From contig JAHISV010000010.1 in assembly GCA_018818065.1 (NCBI GenBank), forward strand, positions 1-64,000: a stretch of DNA of 64,000 nt, in the 5' to 3' direction. The notes beneath the pieces are model-generated. The model saw only the letters and a program-made list of their open reading frames with translations, ran no database searches and was not told where the DNA came from. Every line of letters begins with the position of its first letter. The stretch's first letter is position 1. The DNA is from Bacteroidota bacterium (GTDB taxonomy: Bacteria > Bacteroidota > Ignavibacteria > Ignavibacteriales > Melioribacteraceae). Positions 38,612 to 47,521 of this stretch are shown one piece after another. Made by a program: the position numbers and the translations under genes.

Positions 38612-39409
38612 TTATAATATTTTAGAAATTTCTTTTCCAATTATGAATACGCCCATCACAAGAACAAACCACCCAAAGGCAGGTTTTAATTTAGATCCGG
38701 GAATAAATTTTGTCATTCTGCTCCCCATGAAAATCCCAATAACGGCAATTCCGCTCATTAGCATCAAAAACATCCAGTCAATTACCATATTTGCGCCAAA
38801 AGCTCCCATGAATCCGATTAAAGAGTTTGCAGAGATTATCATTAAAGATGTGCCAATCGCTCTTTTCATATCTAGGTTTGCAAATAAGACAAGCGTTGGA
38901 ATAATCATAAATCCGCCACCTGCTCCCACTAAACCTGTTAAGAAACCTACTATAATACCTTGCAGGGCTAGAAATATAAAATCTCTTTTACCATGATTTA
39001 CTTTAGGCTTCACACTTATTTTTTTAATCATTGAGTAGGATGCACCTAGCATTAAGAATGCAAATACTATCATTATCATCAAGTCACGGGAAAAAACGAT
39101 ACCCGAAAATTCAAAAAGAATATCAGGAATGGCAGGAACAATAAATCGCCTTGTAAGATAAACGGTTAAAAATGCCGGGATGGCAAATAAGAAAGCAGTT
39201 TTATATGCTACTTCTCCTCTTTTCATATAAGCGGCTGCGCCGGCAAGGCTTGTTACGCCAACAATAAAGAGAGAATAAGCAGTAGCCGAAGTAGGATCAA
39301 TGTGAAAAATGTAAACCAGAACCGGCACTGTAAGAATAGATCCTCCTCCTCCAATCAACCCGAGTGAAACACCTATCAATATTGCTAATATGTAACCAAC
39401 AATTTCCAT
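38612..39409 (-). CDS. TauE/SafE-family sulfite or sulfur-compound exporter
   Basis: 265 residues, eight or so hydrophobic helices in two repeats that share the family motif GLIGGGGSILTVPVLVY (about 18-34) and GLVGAGGGFMIIPTLVLF (about 162-179). TauE proteins export small sulfur oxyanions. As first gene of the operon with a rhodanese and a CstB-like enzyme, it probably removes sulfite or thiosulfate made in persulfide clean-up. Upstream, ATTTATAAA occurs twice 23 bp apart (39427 and 39450), a possible operator. No CsoR/CstR-type repressor is encoded beside it. Confidence 0.87.
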   Translation of the reverse strand: MEIVGYILAILIGVSLGLIGGGGSILTVPVLVYIFHIDPTSATAYSLFIVGVTSLAGAAAYMKRGEVAYKTAFLFAIPAFLTVYLTRRFIVPAIPDILFEFSGIVFSRDLMIMIVFAFLMLGASYSMIKKISVKPKVNHGKRDFIFLALQGIIVGFLTGLVGAGGGFMIIPTLVLFANLDMKRAIGTSLMIISANSLIGFMGAFGANMVIDWMFLMLMSGIAVIGIFMGSRMTKFIPGSKLKPAFGWFVLVMGVFIIGKEISKIL

Positions 39410-39493
39410 TTTCCCATCGAACGATTATTTATAAACTATACGATGTCCTATTTATAAAAAGGATTCCTGGTCTTTTATATTGGAGATTGTGTT

Positions 39494-40729
39494 TTAATTC
39501 GAGGGTGTGCTAATCCACATGCGGACTAAATCTAGCTTGGTTTTATCGGATTTTATAATGAGAAACTGGAGGTCATCAATGGTCACTTTTTCACCTTTTT
39601 GAGGAATTCGGCCAAGCGCACTTGTAATAAAACCACCAATTGTGGCATAATCTCCTTCCGGAATGTTTAAGCCTTCCTGATCATTCAAGGTATCAACTTC
39701 AACTTTGGCACTGACAATATAACTGAATTCATCAATTTTTTTAAAAATATCTTCATCAATATCATATTCGTCTCTTATTTCACCCAGCATTTCCTCAATA
39801 ATATCTTCAACCGTAACAATACCGGCAGTGCCGCCAAATTCATCAACTACAATCGCAATCGACATTTGCTTAGCAAGTAATTCATTTAATGTATCAAGAA
39901 TTTGCTTTGTTTCAGGAACAAAACCGACTTCTCTGATAATAGAGCTTAAATTTTCAGGATATTTGAACATATCATAAGTTATTACAATGCCTTTAATGTT
40001 ATCAAGATTCTCCTCAAATACCGGAAGTTTACTATATCCACTCTCAACAAATGCATTGATAACATCCTCAACTGAGCTATTTATTTCAACACCAACAACA
40101 TCTGTCCTGGGTGTCATTACATCATAAACCTTCTGCTCTCTTAATTCGAGAATTGTATTAATTATATCAAATTCCTCCTGTTGCACGTGCCCCGCTTCAG
40201 TGCTTTCAGATAAAATAGTTTGAAACTGTTCCTTATCAAAAAATTCTTCTTTATCCAATATCTCATCTTCCTCTCGCATAAACAAGGCAGACGAAACAGT
40301 CGAGATTAATTTAACAACAGGATAAATAACTATGGTTATTACTCTTATTGGAATTGCCGCCAGCAAGATGAAGACATCAGCAAACTCTCTTGCCAGGTAT
40401 TTTGGTATTAGTTCGCCAATCAAAAGCAGAAGAACTGTCGTGATTAAGAGTATTTCCAATTCACCCAGTTTAAAGATGGTTCCCAGAAAAAATGCGATTA
40501 ATGAAGAGAATGCAATATTTACGACATTATTTGAAATAAGGATAGTAGAGTAAAATATTTGAGGATTATTTATATAATAAAATACATTTTTTGCCGTAAC
40601 ATTATTCTTTCGCGAGCGTAACTCAATCTTTATCTTATTTGCAATTACGAAGGCAAATTCGGAGGCAGAAAAGAAGGAACTTAATAATAGTAAAATAGCA
40701 AGCCCGATAATTTCAGAAGTTACACTCAT
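39494..40729 (-). CDS. CNNM/CorC-type transporter (HlyC/CorC family)
   Basis: 411 residues: an N-terminal DUF21/CNNM membrane domain with four helices (1-150), a CBS pair (about 205-320, with VMTPRTDVVGVE and VDEFGGTAGIVTVEDIIEEMLGE region), and the CorC/HlyC domain (about 335-405). The family handles Mg2+/Co2+ efflux or membrane integrity rather than haemolysis. The start overlaps the lipoprotein stop by 4 nt (ATGA), so it follows that gene and the UbiA gene in one operon. Confidence 0.9.
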   Translation of the reverse strand: MSVTSEIIGLAILLLLSSFFSASEFAFVIANKIKIELRSRKNNVTAKNVFYYINNPQIFYSTILISNNVVNIAFSSLIAFFLGTIFKLGELEILLITTVLLLLIGELIPKYLAREFADVFILLAAIPIRVITIVIYPVVKLISTVSSALFMREEDEILDKEEFFDKEQFQTILSESTEAGHVQQEEFDIINTILELREQKVYDVMTPRTDVVGVEINSSVEDVINAFVESGYSKLPVFEENLDNIKGIVITYDMFKYPENLSSIIREVGFVPETKQILDTLNELLAKQMSIAIVVDEFGGTAGIVTVEDIIEEMLGEIRDEYDIDEDIFKKIDEFSYIVSAKVEVDTLNDQEGLNIPEGDYATIGGFITSALGRIPQKGEKVTIDDLQFLIIKSDKTKLDLVRMWISTPSN

Positions 40730-41202
40730 TCAACTCTCGTTATTGAAATGTCATTAATTTTATGAATTAGTAAATCCCCTGCCTCTTCAAAAACGATAAC
40801 CATTTCAACCGGCTTATTAGGATCCAATTTCAGTGAGGCAATTACACCCTTAATGGTTGAAAAGATCAGTATTTTTGATTTATTCGAAAATTCAGAATTC
40901 TCAAATCTAGATACCGGAATAATGCGGGAAATTAATCTTAATTGCTGAAATATCTGAATCTCATTCAATCTAAGAAAGTCCAACTCGTAGCGGCTGGAAG
41001 GAAATATTTCGATTTCGCCGGAAATATTTAGTCTGTTACTATTTTCTTTCTCGACCAACCACGCGTTAACTTTTTTGGTCCTTAAATGAAGATCTGGGAT
41101 CATCATATCTGCCTGATCGAGGTCAATATTACCGTTATTCCCCGAGCCAGAGCATCCCGTGATTAGCAATAGCACTAAAAATGCCATTATACACTTTTTC
41201 AT
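40726..41202 (-). CDS. Lipoprotein of unknown function
   Basis: 158 residues with a clear lipoprotein signal (MKKCIMAFLVLLLITGC, Cys17) and a Gly/Asn linker. The rest is beta-rich with no recognisable catalytic motif; a weak resemblance to LptC-type or periplasmic jelly-roll proteins is possible from size and beta content only. It overlaps both neighbours by 4 nt, so it is firmly part of the UbiA-lipoprotein-CorC operon. Confidence 0.65.
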   Translation of the reverse strand: MKKCIMAFLVLLLITGCSGSGNNGNIDLDQADMMIPDLHLRTKKVNAWLVEKENSNRLNISGEIEIFPSSRYELDFLRLNEIQIFQQLRLISRIIPVSRFENSEFSNKSKILIFSTIKGVIASLKLDPNKPVEMVIVFEEAGDLLIHKINDISITRVE

Positions 41203-42068
41203 GAGAAGTACATTAAAATAACTATAGAAACTGTATAAAGAACCACATTAACTATGATGGGAATATCTTTAACTATCTCTTTTGTCGGGTCTTCCCCTTT
41301 GTTCTTATGATATACAATATACATATACCTGAATATTCCAAAAATAACAAAAATTGTTGTATAAATAAGAGATTCAGAATTAAAATAACTCACTGTTCGC
41401 TCAGCAACAGTATAGATTGCGTAACAAATTATTACTGCTCCGGCCGAAATTGTACCAATCTGATCAATGAAGCTATAAGAGTAGTCTTCAAGCACTTTTC
41501 TCGTGTCAATATTTTCGAATGAAATATTCAGCTCCGATCTTCTTTTCATCACAGCTAAAAATAGAGATAAAAACAAAGTTGTCAGGATTAGCCAATTCGA
41601 AATATACACCTCAATAATAAAAGCACCACCGATAACACGAAGAATGAAGCCGGCTGCGATAATCATAATATCAAGAATAACAATGTGCTTAAGTTTTATG
41701 CTATAGAGGATATTTATAACAATATAAAGTAATACAATTATTGTAAATAGTTTATTAGCCAACATTAGTGAGGAACTGACTAACACAAGCAGCAACGCTA
41801 TTAAAAAATAGGCAAAACTTAATGAAAATTTTCCGGAGGCAATAGGCCTGTTTTTCTTTACCGGGTGGTTTTTATCAGCATCTCTATCAATGATATCATT
41901 GAATATATAAACTATGCTGGATGCGAGCGAAAATGACACAAAGGCTAATCCACTTAATAGGATTTTATTACCGTCATCCAGTGATTTAGAGAAAATTAAG
42001 GGTACAAAAACAAAGGTGTTTTTTACCCAATGCGAGACCCTGATTAGTTTTGTAAAGTCTCTAAACAT
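41199..42068 (-). CDS. UbiA-family prenyltransferase, DPPR-synthase-like
   Basis: 289 residues and about eight membrane helices. The opening RVSHWVKNTFVFVPLIFSKS and the Asp-rich site NDIIDRDADKNHPVKKNRPI are those of decaprenyl-phosphate phosphoribosyltransferase-like members, which attach phosphoribose to a polyprenyl phosphate as a precursor for arabinose-type sugars. Ubiquinone or menaquinone prenyltransferases have a different N-terminus. ATG at 42068 overlaps the upstream TGA as TGATG; a TTG one codon earlier is possible. The partner oxidoreductases are not in the window. Confidence 0.82.
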   Translation of the reverse strand: MFRDFTKLIRVSHWVKNTFVFVPLIFSKSLDDGNKILLSGLAFVSFSLASSIVYIFNDIIDRDADKNHPVKKNRPIASGKFSLSFAYFLIALLLVLVSSSLMLANKLFTIIVLLYIVINILYSIKLKHIVILDIMIIAAGFILRVIGGAFIIEVYISNWLILTTLFLSLFLAVMKRRSELNISFENIDTRKVLEDYSYSFIDQIGTISAGAVIICYAIYTVAERTVSYFNSESLIYTTIFVIFGIFRYMYIVYHKNKGEDPTKEIVKDIPIIVNVVLYTVSIVILMYFS

Positions 42069-43723
42069 CAAAATACCGCTGATTCTTCATAAATACCGAA
42101 ATGCTTTTTCAATTCGCTTACCATTTCACCCAGAGTTACATTATTTTCCGCAGCTTTGATAAAAACCGGCATCAGGTTCTTACTATTTATGGCGGCATCT
42201 GTAATTTCATTCAGACTCGCTTTAACCAGTTCAACGTTTCTACTCTGCTTTAATTCTCTTAATTGTTCAACCTGGCGTTTTTCTACCTCAGGAGAAACCT
42301 GTAGGATAGGAATATCAACTTTTTCCCCCTCTTCAACAAATTCATTTACACCAACAACAAATTTTTCTTTATTCTCAAGCTCCTTCTGATAACGATAGGC
42401 CGCATCCGAAATATGCTTTTGAAAATAACCAATTTCAATTGCCGGAATAACCCCGCCGAGAGAATCAATTTCATCAAAAATCTTATTAGCCTCTTCTTCC
42501 ATCTTGTTAGTTAGCGACTCTACATAATAACTTCCTCCCAGAGGATCCACACTGTTAATTACGCCAGTTTCATAAGCTAGTACTTGCTGGGTACGCAAGG
42601 CAATTTTTACAGCTTTTTCACTTGGCAAAGCCAGTGTCTCATCCATAGAATTAGTATGAAGTGATTGCGTACCGCCAAGTACTGCAGCAAGAGCCTGAAA
42701 TGCTGTACGAACAATATTGTTTTCCGGCTGCTGGGCTGTAAGAGTACAGCCTGCTGTCTGAGTATGGAACCTCAGCCACCATGATCTGGCATTCTTAGCC
42801 CCATATTTTTCTTTCATTCTTCTAGCATAGATTCTTTTTGCTGCCCTGAATTTTGCGATTTCTTCAAAAAAGTCCAAATGAGAGTTAAAGAAGTACGAAA
42901 TTCTTGGCGCAAAATCATCCACATCCATCCCTCTTGCCATACATTCTTCCACGTAGGCAAAACCATCTGCTAAAGTATATGCCAGTTCCTGAACTGCAGT
43001 TGAGCCGGCTTCTCTTATATGGTAACCACTTACAGAGACCGGATTCCATTGCGGAACTTCCCTGGTGCAATATTCAATCATATCTGCAATTATTCTCATA
43101 GATTGACGCGGTGGATATATATATTCTTTTTGAGCAATATATTCCTTTAGAATATCATTTTGAAGAGTCCCCCTAAGCTTATCAAAACCAATCCCCTGTT
43201 TTTTTGCCACTGCCAGATAAAAGGCAAATATCATTGCCGCAGGCGAATTTATGGTCATAGATGTTGAGACTTTGTCCAAAGGAATTCCATCAAGAAGTGT
43301 ACTCATATCCTGTAATGATGATATTGCAACCCCGCAAATACCAACCTCACCTTCAGAAAGATCGGCATCAGAATCGTAACCCATTAACGTTGGCAAATCG
43401 AAAGCCACACTCAGTCCCGTTTGCCCTTTGCTCAGCAAGTACTTAAAACGACTGTTTGTATCCTCAGGAGAACCAAAACCAGCAAACTGTCTCATTGTCC
43501 ATATTTTTCCACGATAACCATTTGGATGAATTCCCCGTGTAAATGGATACTCACCCGGGAAACCGATGTCATGCAAATAATTTATTTCATGTACTTCCTC
43601 TGGCGTATACAAAACCTGAACATCTTCACCGGAAACTGAAGTAAACTTCATCCCGTTGGTCTTTAGCTTAACAGACTGCTCAAAGTATTCATTTTTTGCT
43701 CTTTTAAAATCATTGTTTATCAT
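42068..43723 (-). CDS. Acyl-CoA mutase large subunit, isobutyryl-CoA mutase (IcmA) type
   Basis: 551-residue catalytic subunit of a B12-dependent acyl-CoA mutase, without the C-terminal cobalamin-binding domain, so a small subunit is needed; it is not in the window. The TIM barrel is intact (LSVAFDLPTLMGYDSD, GTLQNDILKEY, LRFHTQTAGCTLTAQQP, FGGTQ-type LGGTQSLHTNS). Residues that set specificity are Phe80 (MRQFAGF) and Gln198 (EYIAQKE). Methylmalonyl-CoA mutases have Tyr89 and Arg207 at these sites, while isobutyryl-CoA mutase has Phe80 and Gln198, so isomerisation of isobutyryl-/butyryl-CoA is more likely. SD AAAGG is 5 nt from the ATG. Confidence 0.88.
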   Translation of the reverse strand: MINNDFKRAKNEYFEQSVKLKTNGMKFTSVSGEDVQVLYTPEEVHEINYLHDIGFPGEYPFTRGIHPNGYRGKIWTMRQFAGFGSPEDTNSRFKYLLSKGQTGLSVAFDLPTLMGYDSDADLSEGEVGICGVAISSLQDMSTLLDGIPLDKVSTSMTINSPAAMIFAFYLAVAKKQGIGFDKLRGTLQNDILKEYIAQKEYIYPPRQSMRIIADMIEYCTREVPQWNPVSVSGYHIREAGSTAVQELAYTLADGFAYVEECMARGMDVDDFAPRISYFFNSHLDFFEEIAKFRAAKRIYARRMKEKYGAKNARSWWLRFHTQTAGCTLTAQQPENNIVRTAFQALAAVLGGTQSLHTNSMDETLALPSEKAVKIALRTQQVLAYETGVINSVDPLGGSYYVESLTNKMEEEANKIFDEIDSLGGVIPAIEIGYFQKHISDAAYRYQKELENKEKFVVGVNEFVEEGEKVDIPILQVSPEVEKRQVEQLRELKQSRNVELVKASLNEITDAAINSKNLMPVFIKAAENNVTLGEMVSELKKHFGIYEESAVF

Positions 43724-43751
43724 AGTAACCTTTCAGTATAACTAATTCTTA

Positions 43752-45626
43752 TTATGTTCTTCCGAATCTCTTATCAAATTCCGTTAGGGGAATTTTGATA
43801 ACAATCGGTCTGCCATGCGGACAGACATAGGGCATTGATGTTGCAAATAGTTGATCAACTAAAAGTCTCATTTCTTTATCTGCAAGTTTATCCCCGGCTT
43901 TTATTGCTGCTTTACAGGAGTATGATTTCGCAATGTTGTCTCTAATTTCAAGATTCTTTTCCCGCTCATTTATCCTATACTCCTGAAGAAGATCCTTTAA
44001 GACATATACTTCAGACCCAACTTTAATATCCCCAGGAACCCCAATAATAGAAACAGTATTTTTGCTAAAAAATTTCAATTCGAACCCTATTTTTATAATA
44101 TAAGGCTCCAATTCCTTTAATAGCTCAAAATCTGCAGGATCTACCTGGAAAGTTTGAGGGAATAATAGTTGCTGAGAAAATGGCATATTTGCTTCGAAAG
44201 ACTTAATTGCTTTTTCATAGAGGATTCTTTCGTGCGCAACATGGGCATCAATTATCATTAATCCTGTTCTTATCTGCGATAATATATATTTATTATGCAG
44301 TGCGACTATAAAGGAAGATTCTTCTGAAATGCCATCAGTAGATGCGACGGGAGAATGATGAATTTCGTTAGGTTCATCACCCGGGGAACCACCGAAGGGT
44401 GGATTTCCTTCACCCGAATGGGTCGTTGTGCTTTTAATACCGTCATTAATAGAACTAAAGAGTAAATCAATTTCATTATCTGAAAAAGATGGTGTTTTTT
44501 CTCTTCCTTGTCCCTGTCCGCCAAACATCGGTCTGTCTGTAAAATCGCTTCGTGATGTTGCCGAATGATTCGAAAAACCCAACTTCTCATTTCCTGTTGA
44601 GGGAACATCCGAGAATGACATGTTCGGAACAAGATCGAAGCTGCCAAGACTCTTTTTAATTACTGCCTGAACAAATGTATAGATATCCTTTTCATCATCA
44701 AATTTAACTTCCAGCTTTTGAGGATGGACATTCACATCGATCTTTTTGGGATTTATTTTAAGCATAAGTACAAAGAATGGATAATCTCCCTTGTCAAGTA
44801 TATGCTCATAGGCAGAAAATACGGCATGGCTGACAGTTCGGCTAATTACAAACCTGTTATTGATGAAGAAATATTGTTCGCCTCTGTTCTTGGCTAAAAA
44901 ATTGGGTTTGGCTATATAGCCATTCAGGCTAATAAAATCTGTCTCTTCTTTCACTTCAATTACTGCATCAAGAATATTATCAGCAAATACTGACTGCAAG
45001 CGTTCAGGGAACGATCCTTTAGGATAATCAAATATCAGATCGTCATCATTATACAATTTAAAAGCCACATTTGGATATGTGATAGAAATCCTTTTAAAAT
45101 TATCGAGAATATGCTTTAATTCAGTAGCGTTCGTCTTCAGAAAATTTCTTCTAGCCGGTGTATTGTAGAACAAATTCTTTACGGCTATTGATGTCCCTTT
45201 GGAATAAGCACCTCTCTCCTTTTGAAGTTCGCCCGTTGTATCAATTCTAATAAATGTGCCTAGTTCATCAGCCTGCTGCTCAGTTTTTAATTCAAAGGCA
45301 CTAACTGCGGCAATTGAACTTAGAGCTTCACCTCTAAAACCAAATGTATTTAATTTTTCAAGATCTTCAAATTTTTCAATTTTACTCGTCGCATGCCTTT
45401 TTATACACTCTAAAGCATCATCTTCACTCATCCCGGAACCATCATCAACAACTTGAATAAGTGATTTACCTGCCCGCTTTATGTATACATCAATATTTTC
45501 AGCTCCGGCATCAAGTGAATTTTCAAGAAGTTCTTTAATTACAGAGGCCGGTCTTTGAACTACCTCGCCGGCAGCGATTTTATTTGTTATGCTTTGTGGT
45601 AATAATATTATTTTGTTTTTAGTCAT
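43752..45626 (-). CDS. mutL: DNA mismatch repair protein MutL
   Basis: GHKL ATPase that couples mismatch recognition to strand removal. From ATG 45626 it is 624 residues (a TTG five codons earlier is the alternative). The ATPase motifs ELLENSLDAGA, VVDDGSGM and TFGFRGEALSSIAAVS are complete. The C-terminal half has endonuclease-type motifs: DAHVAHERILYE at residues 460-471 (usual form DQHA), SCKAAIKAGD and CPHGRP, so it is probably a nicking MutL as in bacteria without MutH. The linker (about 345-430) is Ser/Gly/Pro-rich. Confidence 0.95.
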   Translation of the reverse strand: MTKNKIILLPQSITNKIAAGEVVQRPASVIKELLENSLDAGAENIDVYIKRAGKSLIQVVDDGSGMSEDDALECIKRHATSKIEKFEDLEKLNTFGFRGEALSSIAAVSAFELKTEQQADELGTFIRIDTTGELQKERGAYSKGTSIAVKNLFYNTPARRNFLKTNATELKHILDNFKRISITYPNVAFKLYNDDDLIFDYPKGSFPERLQSVFADNILDAVIEVKEETDFISLNGYIAKPNFLAKNRGEQYFFINNRFVISRTVSHAVFSAYEHILDKGDYPFFVLMLKINPKKIDVNVHPQKLEVKFDDEKDIYTFVQAVIKKSLGSFDLVPNMSFSDVPSTGNEKLGFSNHSATSRSDFTDRPMFGGQGQGREKTPSFSDNEIDLLFSSINDGIKSTTTHSGEGNPPFGGSPGDEPNEIHHSPVASTDGISEESSFIVALHNKYILSQIRTGLMIIDAHVAHERILYEKAIKSFEANMPFSQQLLFPQTFQVDPADFELLKELEPYIIKIGFELKFFSKNTVSIIGVPGDIKVGSEVYVLKDLLQEYRINEREKNLEIRDNIAKSYSCKAAIKAGDKLADKEMRLLVDQLFATSMPYVCPHGRPIVIKIPLTEFDKRFGRT

Positions 45627-45674
45627 ATTGAGAATAATCAATCTATTTTATCATTTGTGAAAGATACTAAAAAC

Positions 45675-46202
45675 CTAGCTTTGTTTTCTAAGGTAGGTTT
45701 CTATATCAAAATCTATTTTTTTTTCAATTGTGATAAGCTCCCACTCATCCACATTGTAATCCGGGAAATAAGTGTCCCCAATAGTTTCAATGTTGATCCG
45801 GGAAATTATTAATTTATCTGCCAAGGGAAGGGTTTCTTTATAAACTTTTTCACCACCAATAATGAAAACTTTTTCCAAATTCCTTTTGTTACAGGTATTA
45901 AAGGCGTTCTCGATATTATCCGTTACAATAAAATTTTCACTCAGGTGCAGCGGCAATTTTTTGCTTAGAACAATATTCAAACGACCTTCCAGAAGCATTC
46001 CTATTGACTCATACGTTGTTCTCCCCATGATAACAGGAAAACCATATGTTGTGTTTTTAAAGTGTCGGAGCTCCTCCTTAACAGTCCAGGGGATGGATCC
46101 ACGATTACCGATAACGTTGTTTTTAGAAACCGCCGCTATAATAATCTTCGATAGAGATTTGTTCGGTCCAATTAACTCTGTATTCAACTTTACTGCCCTC
46201 AT
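45675..46202 (-). CDS. folA: Dihydrofolate reductase
   Basis: NADPH-dependent reduction of dihydrofolate. IIIAAVSKNNVIG, IPWTVKEELRHFK and VIMGRTTYESIG identify the family, with IIGGEKVYKETL for the cofactor loop. The true start is uncertain. ATG 46202 adds an 18-residue leader and overlaps the PEGA gene by 80 nt without an SD; TTG 46187 has GAGGG 8 nt upstream and is a good candidate. It lies about 50 bp before mutL and two genes downstream of thyX, so folate and thymidylate synthesis are clustered. Confidence 0.92.
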   Translation of the reverse strand: MRAVKLNTELIGPNKSLSKIIIAAVSKNNVIGNRGSIPWTVKEELRHFKNTTYGFPVIMGRTTYESIGMLLEGRLNIVLSKKLPLHLSENFIVTDNIENAFNTCNKRNLEKVFIIGGEKVYKETLPLADKLIISRINIETIGDTYFPDYNVDEWELITIEKKIDFDIETYLRKQS

Positions 46203-46467
46203 GAAGAAGTACCTGAAATGTAGTATCCGCTAGATCCAGAAAAGCCAGCCTGATCCTATATATACCAGGAATCAAATTTGTAACACTATCAGGTGTAATC
46301 TTATTTAAGAATACACCATCTAAATATATCCTTGAGCCCTCAGGTTCTGTTAAAAGAACTATTGATCCCCGATCATTAGGATCTCCAAAAGGCTCAACGC
46401 TTTTATCTCTACAAGCAGAAAATATTGTTATGGTGATGATAAAAGAAATCACAGAAAAAGCTTTCAA
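46123..46467 (-). CDS. PEGA-domain lipoprotein
   Basis: 114 residues: lipoprotein signal ending IFSAC, then one PEGA domain (GSIVLLTEPEGSRIYLDG and GIYRIRLAFLDL). PEGA domains sit on surface or envelope proteins and bind carbohydrate or protein; no function is assigned. TTG start with GGGGG just upstream. It overlaps the annotated folA start region by up to 80 nt, which suggests translational coupling or an incorrect folA start. Confidence 0.75.
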   Translation of the reverse strand: MKAFSVISFIITITIFSACRDKSVEPFGDPNDRGSIVLLTEPEGSRIYLDGVFLNKITPDSVTNLIPGIYRIRLAFLDLADTTFQVLLHEGSKVEYRVNWTEQISIEDYYSGGF

Positions 46468-46565
46468 GATACCCCCTTCTTCAAATAAAGTACTTCAGAG
46501 ATACTAATTTCCTGGCTTCAATACAATCCATAAATTTAGGAGTACTTGATATTGACACTTTCCTA

Positions 46566-47489
46566 CTACCAAGGGATATCCATGCCAAAATGTTTCAATT
46601 TATCTTCAAACTCATCTCTTTCCCTGTTGCGTTTTAAAGAACCATCAGCCTTTTTATCCAACCACTTCATCGAGCCGGCCTTGGTCAATAAATTCTCTTT
46701 ATCTCCCTTGGTGATATAACTAATAAGCTCAATTTCGAAAGCAGAAAGGGACATTGAATTATTAAGGTAATCATTAAAAGCTTCCCAGGTAATAGGGCAC
46801 CACAATTTAAGTATTTCGTCCCCAATAACTTTAGCGTATTCTCTAATCTCATACTGAGCGTGAGGATGAATTCGCAATCTTAGAAAATGTAATAAATTAT
46901 GTAAATCCAGTTTCCAATATGCTTCAGTATAAGTTGAAAGGGGCAAATCTTTTCGAGCCAGTTCGCGAGCAATTCCTTTCTCCAGTCGGGAGTCGTACAT
47001 TTCCCGGGCGTAAGTATGAAATTTTTCCTCTTCCCTTGTTAATTCAGCTCCAATTTCCGGATCAGCAAACCCTTCACTTCCCTGTTTGTTGTCCTGGGAT
47101 TGCAGTCTCCATTCACCAGGCAAAGTTTTATTTGCAGAATCAATAGCAATTGAATACCGTGTGGAATACTCGTTAACATTTGCGGTTCTATGTCGTATCC
47201 ACTGTCTCCATATATCCATAGGAACCCGAACGTGAAATTTGATTTCGCACATTTCAAATGGACTTGTATGCTTATTGCGTAATAAATATCTGATAAGTCC
47301 GCGGTCTTCACTTACCTGCTTAGTACCGCTTCCATAAGATACGCGTGCAGCCTGAACAATAGCATTGTCTGATCCCATATAATCAACAACCCTAACAAAA
47401 CCGTCATCCAGTACTTTGAACTGTTTGCCCAGGATATCATTTAACTCAGGGACATTTATTCTTTCAATTCTTTCAAATTTTTCTGTCAT
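46566..47489 (-). CDS. thyX: Flavin-dependent thymidylate synthase ThyX
   Basis: Methylates dUMP using FAD, NADPH and methylene-tetrahydrofolate, releasing tetrahydrofolate. The ThyX motif RHRTANVNEYSTRYS is intact, and LLRNKHTSPFEMCEIKFHVR and LRIHPHAQYEIREYA confirm the family. At 307 residues it is longer than the usual 220-250; the extra is a C-terminal helical extension ending KRNRERDEFEDKLKHFGMDIPW-like basic/acidic sequence. GGAG is 5 nt before the ATG. Confidence 0.95.
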   Translation of the reverse strand: MTEKFERIERINVPELNDILGKQFKVLDDGFVRVVDYMGSDNAIVQAARVSYGSGTKQVSEDRGLIRYLLRNKHTSPFEMCEIKFHVRVPMDIWRQWIRHRTANVNEYSTRYSIAIDSANKTLPGEWRLQSQDNKQGSEGFADPEIGAELTREEEKFHTYAREMYDSRLEKGIARELARKDLPLSTYTEAYWKLDLHNLLHFLRLRIHPHAQYEIREYAKVIGDEILKLWCPITWEAFNDYLNNSMSLSAFEIELISYITKGDKENLLTKAGSMKWLDKKADGSLKRNRERDEFEDKLKHFGMDIPW

Positions 47490-47521
47490 AAATACTCCAA
47501 ATTGAAGATAGAAGTAAAAAT

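Noticed and set aside
42068-43723. Methylmalonyl-CoA mutase label
   Set aside because: Phe80 and Gln198 do not match the MCM specificity pair Tyr/Arg.
44306-44647. 113-codon frame opposite the MutL linker
   Set aside because: Same strand as mutL but out of frame, in its low-conservation linker; no start context.
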